Positions 13,005-26,739 of a DNA stretch of 64,000 bases are shown here, one piece after another. Every line of letters starts with the position of its first letter. Within the stretch, counting starts at the first letter, position 1. Position numbers and translations under genes: made by a program. The DNA comes from Litomosoides sigmodontis (Eukaryota; Nematoda; Chromadorea; Rhabditida; Onchocercidae), in assembly GCA_963070105.1 (NCBI GenBank), contig OY718807.1:9238483-9302482 (forward strand), written 5' to 3'. Below the pieces are notes generated by a model. It was not told where the DNA came from and ran no database searches. It saw only the letters and a program-made list of their open reading frames with translations.

Positions 13005-16000
13005 TTATAAACTATCAATAATTTCCCAATCATAGGGATCATTTGGTTTAACGTTCAATGGAATACATCGTCTCAGGCATTCATTGATAAAATTATGCCG
13101 CGGCATTTCGGTTGGTTTCAAACTTTGAATATAATTATGACATTGCAGAAATGGCGGAGGCATCTGAGCGCATAATTCTTCACCGGTAATTGTTGCCTTT
13201 TGTTGTATCATATCACGTGGCGCACTTTTTGCCCACGGTAGCTTTGATAATGCCAGTTCGATCTAATAAAATTTCAAGTTTTTTTCAAACATTAATATTA
13301 TTTGTTATTTCACTCTGATATAGAACGCTAAGATGTAATATAGGAATACGCCAAAGACGTAAATATAATAATTTTTGAACAAATTGCAGCTGGGAAATCA
13401 TCGTCAAATTTGATTAGATTTATTGCTAATATTTCCTTAAGCTATTTCTTGCAACAAAAAAAAACGAACAAAATTTAATTATCGGATATATTAATTAGTT
13501 AGTACTACTAGCACCTCACCAGACAAACAGTGTGATATTTATTTCCCTGTGCTGGACAACAACTCATTATTTGAATGCAACTTACACCATTTGATCTTTA
13601 CAGAAATCTTTCAGTCTAAATTATTAAAAGAGGAATGAGAGATATTTTAATTAATGAATTTATTAATCGAAGAATTTTGCGTCAATTGCGCCACTTCTGT
13701 TGCAGTCGATGTGGATGGAATCTTACAATCGAGTAGATCCATCCCATCATGTCGTCGCAGGGCCCACATTGATGTGTGATAATTGCATTCACCGAAGCAT
13801 ATCGTAAAGTTCCTTTAAACGTTGACTTCGACCGTGGCACGTGCCATTTACCAGCCGAATCTATCACCTTCCGACACATTCCTTTAACGAAACGAAAAAA
13901 TGAAAAGTTTTATTTGAAATTTCTTTTTCAGTTTTAACGGAAAGAGAAAGTTTAAATTAGTCATTCACTCACTGCCTTCCTTCTTTTTTACTTTAATAAT
14001 AATAATAATTTAAGAAATAAAACTAAAATTCCTAAATTGGGATAAACCGAGGAATGGATAGATAATAGATCGACGATGAATAAGTAATTACTATTATTAA
14101 TAATAATAATACCAAAATCGACAAGGTAAATGATAGCTGTTTCAGGTGGTACACCAATACAACAATTTGATGGCTTAACATCTCGATGAATATAACCTGA
14201 CTCGTGCAGGTACTGCAGCGCATGCGCCACCTGCATCATTACTGTAGTCATTATTGTCATTTTGCGCCATTTTCTTCACGTTATTACTGTAGAGCCGTGA
14301 AATGCTAGCACTCATCACGGATTTGTCAATTTGTTAAACTGACACTTTTACCTTTTGACATGAAGTAAAAGCCCGCACATATGAACTATACTCAAATTTC
14401 AGCTTACTATAACCATTATCATCAATGTTATAATCGGTTGCCATCACTAACACGTTATTTATTATTATTAATTAATTAATTAATTAATTAATTATTATTA
14501 TAATTATTAACTCGTCATAGTGGAAAAGGTGAATGTCGTTGTACTTATGTGCTTCAAAACGAGTAAATTCCTTGCGCGCAAGCAAGCTTTGAGTGATTTA
14601 TTCAATTTTTCATTGTTTTGCTTAAAGCAAGAAATTAGTTTTATTTCTTATAACGAAAGTTATTGCAGAAATGAAAACGAAGAAACCAACGCGTGCAGCG
14701 CAATAACGAATTGCGTACCTGTTCACCGGTCCGGAATGCCGTCGATAAAGTGAACTTTGGTTCCGTTCGTTCCTTCCGCAGTGTTGTCAAATTTTTGCCT
14801 AATATTTGCATAACAATGAAAGGATAGTTCTTTTCTGTTTTACCACTCGCATATATCATTGGTATGTTTGGCTACAACAATGCAAACAGATAAATTGCAA
14901 AAAAAAAATTTCCAAACTCTTTCCCCTAAAAAACTGATCTTTTAGATTTCAGATTGTTCTCAATTTCTTAACGATATCATTGGCAATTGATATTTTACAT
15001 TTTGCTTTTCATTTTTCAAGATTGTATCAGCACAAATTCACAAATATTTCTTAAAATAATTTGCATAAATTAGCAAATGCTCAGCTTTAATAAATGCTTT
15101 TGTCGAATTAAAAGATTATTAATTTGTTTGATAATTCGTTTAAACTATTCACGGAGATATTTGTTGTTATCAGCGCTACTGGTTATTTCTAAATTTATGA
15201 ATTAAAAATTGATCAAATACTTGAATAAGCAAAATAACTTTTAACCATTTCACTTGCCACTTACTACTGTCAAAATGCACAATTAAGAAATCATTTCGGC
15301 TAGAAAATTATTTTAAAAACTTATCGTTTTCATGTCAAATTAATCAGCACGAATTTTCCCTTTTCGTAATGCTTAATTTTTAGCGGCAATAACCACAAAG
15401 GTAAATGATGAAGTGACCTTTTTTCGTAGAGCGAGAAGTACTTGCTGTTCGATGACTAAACGACGTGGATCATTCGGCGCATTACTTAATTCATCGCGAT
15501 TTTCCGGTTCCACTTTTATTGCCACGTTTCGCTTTTGACGCACATCCCTTCCTCTGTAAGTGTTGTAGCAAGAGAGTTCCAATTTTATTTCAAAATTATT
15601 GTTTTTTTTTTCTATCGCGTCGCTCTTTTCCATCCATTTTCCTTTTCATTGTAGCGGCAAATGGTAACCACAAAATTTCGATTAAACTTTTAAATTAAAA
15701 TTAGTGAATTGGAAAGAGTACAGCTCGTGAGCTTCATTTGCCGAACAAAAAAGGGGAGAATGTAAAGGGGTGTGCTAGTAGTTTCACTTTTTCATCGATA
15801 ATATTTCACATCAAATTTATACTCTAAAAGAAGTCCTCTAAATAATTCAGCCACTGACTGATCAAACTGACTAATCAGTAGGAGCTGCTAATTTCATGAT
15901 CAATTTCAATGATTCAATAATCTATCAGGGAATTCACATTTAATTCGCTTCTTTCTTTTCTCCTTTAATTTTCACCGCAAGCTCTTCTCAATGATTTTCC

Positions 16001-16379
16001 ACTTCTTCTTCATTGTCGAATAAAATTGAGAATTGTACGGAAGAGGAAGGAATGGCGCAACTCTCATAGATTTCATCAAAATTTTTGTTAAAATTAGAAC
16101 TCTCTGCCACCGTAGCCGAAATAAGTCTACGGCGTTTTTGGAGAAAAATAAAAAAGCAGCTTAGTGTAACTTAATTTCATTCTTACCATTTGCAGGTTTT
16201 TATTTTGCTTGTTTTAGCTATTTTAATAAGGAGTTTTAATAAAATTAAAATAAATAAAATGATAAATAAATACCTGTAAATTTGTCCAAAGCTTCCCTGT
16301 CCAATTTTTTCTTCCACAACAAAACGATCTGTGATAAGTTCATTTGCTGATAACAAATCATTTGCATCATTTAAATTGT
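13005..16379 (-). CDS. TTBK/CK1-family protein kinase, 5' end not found
   Basis: Exons on the minus strand: 16274-16379, 15418-15553, 14719-14871, 14113-14230, 13727-13881, 13005-13262; about 308 residues with matching phases. It is a Ser/Thr kinase of the casein kinase 1 superfamily, closest in style to the tau-tubulin-kinase-like group expanded in nematodes. Visible motifs in order: P-loop GQGSFGQIYRG, catalytic VAIKVEPE lysine, helix-C glutamate in EQQVLLALRKK, HRDVKPSN catalytic loop, DFG split across the exon 4/5 junction, and GTLRYASVNA, the CK1/TTBK replacement for APE. GPCDDMMGWIY matches the DDLWSLFY region. All catalytic residues are present, so it should be active. It ends PYDWEIIDSL shortly after the kinase domain, with no long tail. 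The first exon listed has no in-frame ATG; its acceptor (ATTTAG at 16380-16385) implies at least one upstream exon. The substrate is unknown. Confidence 0.88.
14461..14513. repeat. TTAA/ATT simple repeat in a kinase intron
   Basis: A run of ATTA units followed by tandem TTAA units, then ATT units, inside the intron between the third and fourth kinase exons. It is purely A/T and self-complementary. Confidence 0.85.
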
Positions 16380-16680
16380 CTAAATTACTATTATTTAATT
16401 ATTTAAATTCTGCTAAAAAAAAGCAATTACATGTAGTTAATAACAGATCTTTTCGCTATGTGATATATATGTGAGGTGTTATCCGTGCACATACTAATTT
16501 AATAACAAATTTTTCAATTAGCCTGAATTATCTTCCAAGCTACTACCATTTGATATTAGCTATGTTTTTCGATAAAATTTGAATTCCTCAGTTTTTTTTT
16601 TAAAATATCTAAATGATACATTGATCAGTGATGGAGAAGCTGAATTCAGTAGTATAAAGTTAAAAAAGAAAAACTACAAG

Positions 16681-16806
16681 AATTCTCGCAACGCAAGTGA
16701 TACCGTCCGGCATAACACTTTGATCGCATGTCGAAACCATACCGCATCAAGTCCAGTCGACCCACAACCGGAATCTAGCCGTTACTTCAAATTTGAACTG
16801 AATTAA
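16681..16806 (+). other. Possible small coding exon, unrecognised
   Basis: About 125 bp here are GC-richer than the surroundings and open on the plus strand, reading NSRNASDTVRHNTLIAC, then NHTASSPVDPQPESSRYF and ending in TAA at 16804-16806. The amino-acid mix looks protein-like, but there is no recognised domain and no clear partner exon. It could be a terminal exon of an unlocated gene or chance. Confidence 0.2.
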
Positions 16807-18453
16807 TGCAACTCTTCCCTTGCAGTGGTAAATGTAACAACGAACGTTTCATTAAATTTCACAAGTATATCTATCCTAAGTGTTGTTCTAACTTTCGCAA
16901 ATTTATGCTAATTTATTGCTATTGCTATTCGTTATCAATGAAAATTTAAATATAACTTTAAAAAAATTTTCCTCCAACCTACTGAGCTCTCTTCATTTTC
17001 TAGCTCCTATCGAGATTACTGATAGTTTCATCATTTACTGCTTAGTTCAAACTATTTCCTAATCCTTCCTCCTTCCTCAGCACTTCCGCTTCATCTTCGA
17101 AATAACATTTCTCGTCTTCTTTTTCTTTCTCTCACCTCGTCATATTTCTCTGTGAGTTCACCGCAGAATTTTGTTGCCTTAAATTATGAGCAAATTAATT
17201 AAATTGATCACTGAAATGATTTATGGCATAACTTACCAGTGGAATACATTTAATTTTAGTTCATTTTATTTTTGGAATGAACATTTCATAAATTTCTCTG
17301 TAAATCATTATTGCAATTCTTCTTAAGTAGTTATTTTCATTTCCAATTATTTTCCCCTTCTTCTTCCTTTCTTTTAACGATCCTTCTCCTTCTCGTTTTC
17401 CTTATTTCCTTTTTCATTCTCGCCTCCTTCTTTATGCTAAAATTAAACCCCTCACTTATGAACATATAAAATGAAAATAAGCAGTAATGATAGAGCCAGG
17501 AATTTTATTAACTTATAAAAGATAAACCACTCATTCATTTCATTCTCTCTCTCTCTCTCTCTTCTTTTCCCCCCTTATTCTTCTGTCTCTCTCGCTCTCT
17601 CTCTCTTTTTCACTCTGTTGAAGCAAAAAAAAAAAAGAAAAAATGATGAAAATTTAATTACAATGACTTTCATGTAAGGTGTAATACGTTTATTAGCAAT
17701 GTTATTCTCTCTTTTTTTTGATAATTCATTAATTGAATTTCGTTTATTTTTTTTGAAAAAGCTGTCAAAGCATTAATACAGTGTTCTAAAACAAATAGCT
17801 CTTTCAAGTGCGTTTGCAAGGCATTTTTTTCCACCACAATATTATGATCAGTTGGAGTGAAAGATTAAATTGAAGTTTGTCATATTTATTTTGTAATTTT
17901 AATTGATTAATGAAATGATTTACAAAATGACGACGTGATGACAACGAAAAGAAGCACTAAAGATGAAATGCACGAGGAGAAATGGATAAAATGGTGAAGA
18001 AAAGATAGAAAGGAGGAAGAAAATATGAAATGAAATAAAATTAACGATCAACAAAGTGAAATTCTCGTAAAAATGTGCCGTGAAATTTATTAACCTATAA
18101 TTTTACTGCAATTAAAAGAGGGCTGAAAAAATAAAGTCATAACTGCGAATTGCAAATTTTCTTCCTTTCCTTTAATATTTCATTTGAAAAAAAGGAAAAG
18201 GAAAGAAAGACAGAGAGAGAGAGAGAGAGAGAGGAAGAGGTTAACCGTTTCCTTAAAGTTTTCTTTGAAAAAAAATAGCACTCTAAATTTTACAAGCATA
18301 TTTCAAATTTCACCTCTATAAGACTTTGTAAAAAAATAATAGTAAGTAAAATGTGATAAAATCTAAACTTCATAATTGAAAATGAAGGAAGCAAAATGAT
18401 AACTAATAAATTTGGCAGATAAATTAAGTGTCTCTTGAAATGAAAAAAAAGAC

Positions 18454-18484
<31 letters not shown>

Positions 18485-18599
18485 AAGAAGTCCTGGCAAT
18501 GGTATTGAATTGAATTGTCAACATTAGTGACTTCTAATTAATTTCGTCCAATGATTTATCTCGTTTAGGTTGCTAACTGTTTAAGCTCAAAGAAGCACC

Positions 18600-18790
18600 T
18601 TGAAAAGCTGTTGGTCACTTCCACTTAGCTTCACTAGATGAAAGCAAAAGGATGCGAGGAAGGGCTAGGCGGGCGGTCTCGCCCACTTTCATCCTCACTC
18701 CTCCCACTTCCCACCTCTCGGCCCTTTCATTAGAGAGATCGCACCTGCTTGATACGTACGTGGCTTCTCGGTTCATGCGCGCTATCCTTT
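18600..18790. other. GC-rich island of unknown role
   Basis: About 190 bp with clearly higher G+C than the flanks, including a short hairpin GGGCGGTCTCGCCC at about 18671-18684. Both strands have open frames, Arg/Ser-rich on plus (MRGRARRAVSPTF) and Arg/Glu-rich on minus, without recognisable similarity. It could be a promoter, an unrecognised exon or a small RNA gene. An ATT array begins 80 bp downstream. Confidence 0.35.
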
Positions 18791-18849
18791 TGAAAAGCAT
18801 AGAATTTATTCTTTTGAAAAATTTTTACTATATCTCTTCTAAAATAATT

Positions 18850-19165
<316 letters not shown>

Positions 19166-21910
19166 TATTATTTATGGATTTATTTTGATTACTCCACCTT
19201 CTTGGCTCTTCTCTTGAATTTAAGATTTTACAACTAATTGTAGATTGCAACATGGTGCGCCTCAATTTGAAAAAAAAAGGAGAGCAGAACAGATTCACGC
19301 AACTTTATATTTTTACGCTACAACTTTGCCGTTAAAATAAAATGACATTTCTTGCTGTTGTTCTTTTTTTTAATTTTACCTTTAATTAGTTGTGAAATAA
19401 ATTCAATTCAATGCCACTTTTGACACTTACTAAAATTTTAATTTTTTCCTCTCCGCTTTCTTTTTAATCCATTTCAGTTCCAAAATTTTAATTCCTTTCT
19501 TTTCAATCAAATTTCCTCCTTTTTTTCTTCCTGTTTACATTTCCTTTATAATTTAGAAGAAGGAATGATAGAAAAAAAATAAATTTAACGACGTGAAAGT
19601 TTGCCGAAAAAAATTGAGCATCTTAGGATGAGATTTAAATTTTCTCCCTCAGATAAGTGCGACAAGTGAACAATGAGTTTAACGGATTAAATTATTTGTG
19701 GAGAAAAAAATAATTAAAGAAAGCAATAAGAATACGATTTAAGACTAATAAAAAATTTTCATTAGTTTCTTCTACCCAATAAAATTCATTTAACTATTTA
19801 ATTTATTTTAAGTATTTAATTTTAAGTACTTAATTATTTAAGTATTAATTTATTTAGGTATTTAATTACACGTCATTTAGTGAATAAGCAGTTGAGTTTT
19901 ACGGTCGTAAAAAAAAACAATTTCTGTGATTTTGATGAGGTGAATGTGCGATTGCAAAATTCAAAATACGATCGAAAATTTGAGAGAAATTTAATTCAAT
20001 TATGTATTATTTCCCCTTCCACTCAAAGGAGGAGAAGAAATTGAAAGAAATTTTAAGTAATGAAATAAGTTTTTTTTTTATGGAAAGTTTTTATGATTAT
20101 TATTCAACAAAAAGATTGAACTATACTATTCGCACTATTTGCTTCAAATACAAATGAGCGTTGGACACACATATGTTTACATTTTTGAGTTAAAAAATTT
20201 GCAAAAGAATTTGCCAATGACGCAATTCCAATTAGCTTTAAATTCCTGTCAGCAATTTATTTTAGCTTTATTTCCTCCTGATGGAAATGCACCTATTAAG
20301 TGACAGAGTAGGAGAAAATTCAAAATTTCGTTAAATTTATCGCTTTTTTCTTGTTGTTGTTGTTGAATTCAAGCCATAAATTGCGAAATTCTTCTGAAAG
20401 CTTAGCTACGATATCGGTGCAAACTTTTCTTCGCACTCATCATTTCATTGTTTAAATTTTGAAATTTTAAAATTTATCATTTCGTTGTTTTTTCTTCTTT
20501 TTATGCTTCCTGCATCCTGGCGTTTTAGCTCCATCCATCATCTTTGGCCTTGGCCTATCACAAATGGATCGTTGAAATTTTAGCCACTTCTTGCATGTTC
20601 GTTTGTGAATTGGAACGCTTCAGCTATACTTTTCTTTCGCATCAAATTTTCCACGGCAATATCATTTCAGTTTAATTTCAAATTTTTCCTTTCGTTTCTC
20701 GCTCTTCTCTTTGCTTCTACTAAGTTATAGCGATGGATGCTTTTAGGGTATACTTTAATTTACAGTACCTCCATAATGTTCTACATTTTAGTTGTTAGCA
20801 CTTTTTTCACAAATAGTTCAATTAATTAATTAAGTTATGATAATTATTAACATATATGGCTAGTTTTTCAATGAATATAAAATGAATTATTCATTTAATT
20901 TCTCCGATTTTTCATTTCATTTTCTAAATGATTAAAATTAGTTTTAGGTAAAAGAAAAAAAAAAGAAATGGAAAAATTAAACAATAAATCAACGAAGCAT
21001 TTAACAATAAGAAATAAACTAGCCTTCAATCGTTTAGAGTAATTAAAAGCAATGAAACAAATTTGGGCAAAATTAACGGTGCAGTGTTTTATTGCTAGGC
21101 TGAGAGATTGGATAAATGTAAGGACACTGGTCAAGATCATATAACTTAATGCTGTTTCTGCAAGCAAGCCTCTAAATTTTCCACTTATGACGTCACGAAA
21201 AGCACGTACTATCAAATCTTTGTTAAATGGACAAACTGATCGATTGGTAGAATAAAAAATTCTTGTTCATCAAATATCGGTCACAACGGTCATTTTTTAT
21301 CACTTTTTTACACTTCTCCTTCCTCTCCTACCTTTGACTAATTAGTGAAAGGTTTTTTGTTTATTCACCTTTTTCATCATAGCAATGATAGTATCAATAA
21401 TGGTAATGCTAACTGTAATAATAATGACAGTAATAATATTAACGATAACGATAATTATAATAGTAATAATAATAATAATAATGTTAAATACTGATAGCAA
21501 TAATAGAAAACATGAAATTATTAGTTGCAAAAATTTCGCTTTGCATATATGTGAAATAATAAAAAGTGAATAAGTAATTATTAGATCTGTAATTTTAAGT
21601 TATTTTTCATTAGAAAAGATCGTTCCAATTTAAGTTGTGAAAAGATAATTATTTGATATGACTGTTGTCTCTTTACTTTTGAAAACAAAAAAAATATTTT
21701 TGCAAACAAAACCATGTAATGAAATTTGTCCAATTATGCTTTAAATAAATTTTAATGGAATTTTTTGAAATGAAAAACAATAATATGGTATACTGATACA
21801 ATTGCACTATTAAATTCAAGGTAGCACATAAGTTATGTGTGTGTAATTATACTAATTAAATAACAATTACCTTTATTTTTTTTAATTTCAATTCAAAAAG
21901 GTAATAAGAA

Positions 21911-21927
21911 ATTTCAGGTGAGGTGCG
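21911..21927 (+). promoter_or_regulatory. Splice acceptor upstream of HRGF-repeat gene start
   Basis: AATTTCAG ends at 21917, ten bases before the ATG at 21928. This spacing is typical of trans-spliced nematode mRNAs, or of a 5'-UTR intron end. Confidence 0.45.
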
Positions 21928-22831
21928 ATGCAAACAAACGCGAGCAACGATGATGCAACAGCGAATGATCACCACAAGGATTCAGCGTCACATCGTGGAT
22001 TCAGTCAAAAAGTTCGGGGAATTTTACTGGAATCACAATCGGCCACATCTGATAGATTACCTGTAAATATTTTAATTATTAATTAAAACACAATAGCTGT
22101 CACACTTTGTATAGTATAAATGGTACCGAATAATTAATTTCCCCTCAATTAATGAAGGGATGAAAAGAGAAAGTGAACGTGAAATATTTGTGATGTAAAA
22201 TTTGTAAAATTATCAATTTTAAATAATAAACTATTTTTATAAGTAAGTAATATTTTAGCCATAATTAGTAAATTCCTCGTTTTATTTGAATTTTGTCGAC
22301 GTTGTTCAGGCAGAGAAAGATAAGCAGGAAATAGAACTATGTACGTTGCATTAAAGCAAATGCATTTAACTCATCCCTATCACTCGGATATCATTTAGTG
22401 ATAGTGTGATAACAAGTATCATGGACTGCTCCTCCTATCTTCATTACTCCTTTTCGTTAAATGTGTCAATCGGTTTTATTTTTCCAATTTACATTTTAGA
22501 AATTTTAAGGAATAAAAAAAAGAAGGAATTGAATTAGGGAATTTTTCAAATTGGTTTGTTGAGCGAAAGCACTTTGCACATTTTGCAGTTTGCAAAAAAC
22601 ATTCAAATTCTAAAAAAAAATCATGTTAGTTTTAGCAAAATTATCAGGTATTATGTTCCTCTTGTGAATTTATTTTAATTTCAGAATATACCGCACAAGA
22701 ATTTTAAAAAAGACTCTCACGCAACCGCACCACATCGTGGCTTCAATGAAAAAGCACGAGAGATATTATTAGACCGAAAATGTCCAGGTATCTACAATTT
22801 GCAATTACCGCACGTAACACAGGTAGCATAA
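21928..22831 (+). CDS. Unrecognised protein with duplicated HRGF-motif exons (5' part of gene)
   Basis: Exon 1 is 21928-22062 (45 codons, ends phase 0 at CCT|GTAAAT). Exon 2 is 22685-22787 (34 codons plus one base, donor CCAG|GTATCT). I recognise no family. The two exons are copies of one unit: KDSASHRGFSQKVRGILLES in exon 1 and KDSHATAPHRGFNEKAREIL continuing LDRKCP in exon 2, giving a consensus KDS..HRGF..K.R.ILL(E/D). No signal peptide or membrane segment; the chain is hydrophilic. If exon 2 is not spliced, the frame runs on for 14 residues to TAA at 22829-22831, giving a protein of about 94 residues. If it is spliced, phase-1 acceptors at 23139, 38690 and 63463 could each supply the end. 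The start was chosen for the acceptor ten bases upstream. I am fairly sure the two exons are real; the 3' end is open. Confidence 0.6.
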
Positions 22832-23138
22832 GACGGCTTGAGCAATCAGGACTACCCGGAAAAAGAAATTACAGTTATTAGGAATCAATCGATACCATAA
22901 AGTTAATGAATCACACCTAATTGGTTAAACTTTAAATTAAAAAACTTTAAATTTTTTTACTACTACAACAGCAATAAGTGAATTTTTACTAAATAAGACT
23001 ATCATTATTAAATTCCATAATCGCACTTTTTTTTTGAAAAATTTTGAAACTAACAAACAAGAGTTCCGCTTCATTGTATACATTTAATTTTGTTTGAATG
23101 AATTTTTGGTGATTATTTCGAAAAGAACAAACACTCAG

Positions 23139-23197
23139 AACGGCGGCCCACCTATTTTCTCCTGGAATGCCAGCAGCAATTTAATTTTCGCGGTTAA
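23139..23197 (+). other. Candidate alternative terminal exon of the HRGF-repeat gene
   Basis: ACTCAG ends at 23138 and the following bases, read in the phase left by exon 2 (one base), encode ERRPTYFLLECQQQFNFRG and a stop at 23195-23197. It is a GC-rich patch in AT-rich DNA, with AATAAA at 23209-23214. The evidence is only phase match plus composition. Confidence 0.25.
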
Positions 23198-25500
23198 AAA
23201 ATTCGCAAAATAAATTTTAAAAAAAAATGCGTTTTAGTAAATTCTGTGCTTCCAATAACAATTACTAAAAAAATATCAAATTTATTTGTCATATGCATAT
23301 GGCTTAGAAAATAAGCGAAAAAAAAGAAAATCAACCTTTTCTTTCTTTCTAACTAATTTTTTCTTCTCTCTCATGAATTATCGCAAAATGTTCATTAATG
23401 AAAAAAATAAAATAAAATGGAATAACCTCATTACTTTAAGCATATACGCGTATCTCTTATTTTCTATCACTTTGCCTACAACAATTTAATTTAATTTTTT
23501 CCAGATTGCAGTGGAAAAATTAAAATGAAAAACAAAAAAATTCTAAGAAAATGGAAAACCATAAAGGAAAACAAAATACCTCAAAAAATTACTAACCTTT
23601 ATTTTCTTATTTTTTGCTTTAATTATTGTAATGAATTTTGAAGTAAAATTTTTTGACTTTTTCTGAAAATAAATTCTTTTCTTTGTGATTAGCTTTTTTT
23701 TTTCTGAGCAAGTCAATGAAATACCATTCATTCGAGCGCTTTTCAATTTCCTCCATTTCTTCCTTAATTAAAGAAACAAAATTAAAAAATAAAAAAACGC
23801 ATTATTGCTATTTTGCTTTTTCTTTTGATTTCAGTAAATTACATCGTTTCCTATTTTACACTTTCCTTCCTTCCATCGATTAACATAAATGAAAGAGAAA
23901 ACGACAACTTAAATGCTCCAAAAAAAAAGCATTTGCACCAAATATGCCTACTACTATGTCAACACATACTTGCAGTATGCAAATTTATCCACACTTTTCG
24001 TACAATAATTTTTGAAAAAAAAATTGAAATAAATTTATGTCATTCTTTTTATTGTTGTTGTTTGGCCTTTGTAATTTTTTCTATTGTAAGTTAGAAAAAT
24101 AATTAATTGTAAGCTTAGAGAAGAGATCTCTTTTTTTTGTATTTTGTGAGGGGTAAAAAAATTTAGTTGAAATTTTTAATTTATTTGTCATCTTTGGTAT
24201 TTTGCAGTTCTGAAGTGTACGATTTTTTCGTTTCGAGCAAAACGTTAAAAAATACTGATCAAAAGAGTAGCGCCGATCCCAAATAACTGTAAATTAATTA
24301 TGTACTAGAAATTCTGCGTTATTGCTAAAATAAGCGATTTTTATTTTTATATATTTACTCAGTACCGTCAAATAGTAGCAATTATTTCTCACTATTTACT
24401 AAAATTGATATTATGTGAGTGATATTATAAAAATATGTGATGAAATTTATATTTTTTAAAATGCCAGAATGAATCAGTGAAAGAAAAGAAAAATAAAAAC
24501 AACGTATTGCACTCCTTAATAAATTTAATTTTAAACCAATACGCTTTGCAAAAGTCTTTACAAATTAATTTAATTTAATTTCAAAGCAATGTCTTCTGCA
24601 AAAGCCTTTACGCTACTGTTTTTGTTTTTGAAAACATTTCCGTATGTTCATTCCCTCTCGTTGCTTTGTACTTCAATTAAACGTTCATAATTAATTAATT
24701 AATTGATCGCAGTGTAGCGTCTAAAATTTAACATGATATATTTATATCACATATTTAGTCATTATCTATCTATAGCACCATTTTCCAGTTATGGAATGAA
24801 AAGAAAGGGATTAAAAAAATGGGTTAAATGAAATATTTTAAAAAAAAAAAACAGATTCATTAAAAATTAGATTCATTTAAGAACTCGTGCATTTATTTCT
24901 CAATTTAGCAAAAAAAAGAAATGATTAATCAATGACATTTGCATAATTATAATTACAGGTGTTGCTTCATCTAAAATTAAAGGAAGTGAAAAAGTACGAC
25001 ATCTTCTTTAATTCACATATGCTTGCGCCTTTCCTCCTATACCATCTTTACTTATTACTCCCATTATATGGCATCAATCAATGAACGCTTCACAACGAAC
25101 GAACACGTCCAATTATCTCTAACACGTCCGTTACTTACTTGAAGGTATGACGGAAAAATTGAATAACTTTCAAATGTATGTAGGGCGGTTTTTTTTATTA
25201 GTTCAACTATTTTATTTTGCTTGCCTCGTTGTTATAGCTTGTTGTTTACTATCACTACGATCATTGGCATATAATTAGATTTTATTATCTCTTATTAAAT
25301 TTGTCGTAATTAATTTTCAATATTACAATTGCTCCATGTTCGCTGTGCTTCCATCTATGCATATATACGGCTTTTATCTATGCTATCTGACAAATACAGC
25401 ATGCGGCCATCCCTCCTTCTTTTCAGTGATTCATTTCAAACACCAAAGAAAAAAAAATTGAAAAAATTTATGGATGTAAAATCTTGAGAGATGAAAAAGT

Positions 25501-25506
25501 TGTGTA

Positions 25507-25544
<38 letters not shown>

Positions 25545-25552
25545 TGAGTGTA
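25501..25552. repeat. (GT)n microsatellite
   Basis: GT units with a few interruptions (GTGTATGTATGTGTGTG and similar). Simple repeat, no gene. Confidence 0.95.
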
Positions 25553-26739
25553 ACCAAATGTTATGATTACACATTTATTACGCAAACAAAAAAAAAAGAA
25601 TTGGAAAGAGCGGAAATTTAGAAATGCTAGGAAAAAGATGCACTATTAAAAATTATCCTCTTCACCTAATTAAAATTTGCTAATTAAAAAGGCGTCAGTC
25701 ATATAGAAATCAGTAGATTAGAGTGAAAAAGAAGTGATGTAATAATAGATGGTGACTAATAAAAGGTTAATAAAAGGTTTCCTATTTCTATGACCGTACA
25801 TTGCGTTATATGTGTGCACTTAATTAATACAAATAGAACGAATCATTGGCATTTATTAAATTAAATTCCTCATCGATATAATGCATGATAATATACCTAC
25901 TAAATTAAGAAATGAGAAATGACGTGACTAAATTAAGACAATGAACAATATTAATAGTACATATTAGGTATCGAATTAAGCCCAAATCAATATTGCTAAA
26001 GTGTTTAGCAGTGCTAAATGAAGTAAGTGTGCATCGTTGAATTTCGCATGAACAAGGAAAATCATTCTGCTCTGAGCAGATTCCATCACATTCCAACTTT
26101 TCCATTCCTTCCTCCTCAATAAAAAAAAATGCAAAACTAAGTAATCAACAATTCCAGTGGGAAGAAAAGCCGAATTAATGCGAAGTAGAAGGAACGAAAG
26201 AGAAGCGAAATGAATGATCATAGCAAAAAAAAAAAAGAGAGCTCAGAAATAACTTATAACATATGCAAATTGTTACATTGAGTCTAAACTCAGAAATCTG
26301 AAGGATAAAGATGACATGTTGGGATAGAAAAATACAAAAGATGTGAATGCGAGAAAATAGGTGCATAAAAGAGACTGATAAGAAAGAGATTAGTATGAAT
26401 GACAAACATCCGTTTGCGTTTATGTTAGCAAGAAGAAAGTACACGTTCCAAACTTGGGAAAAAAAAAGAAGCATGAAGAGAAATTGAAGTGATGAATTGA
26501 AGTGTGAAGTAATCATGTTGCTATAATAACAATGTAACAAATAACATATCACAATCATTACTAAACCATCATCTTCAAGGAATAAAACAATGTTTTAAGT
26601 GGATAAAGTTGATCACCGTTGTTGGAGCGAAAGCCATTCAGTTTCCTTAATTCGCAATTATTTCTACATTTATTTCAGAAAACTAATTACAAATGCCTCT
26701 TCTGTTGCACTGTTCTCTAGCAATTGTGCTGTACTGTTT

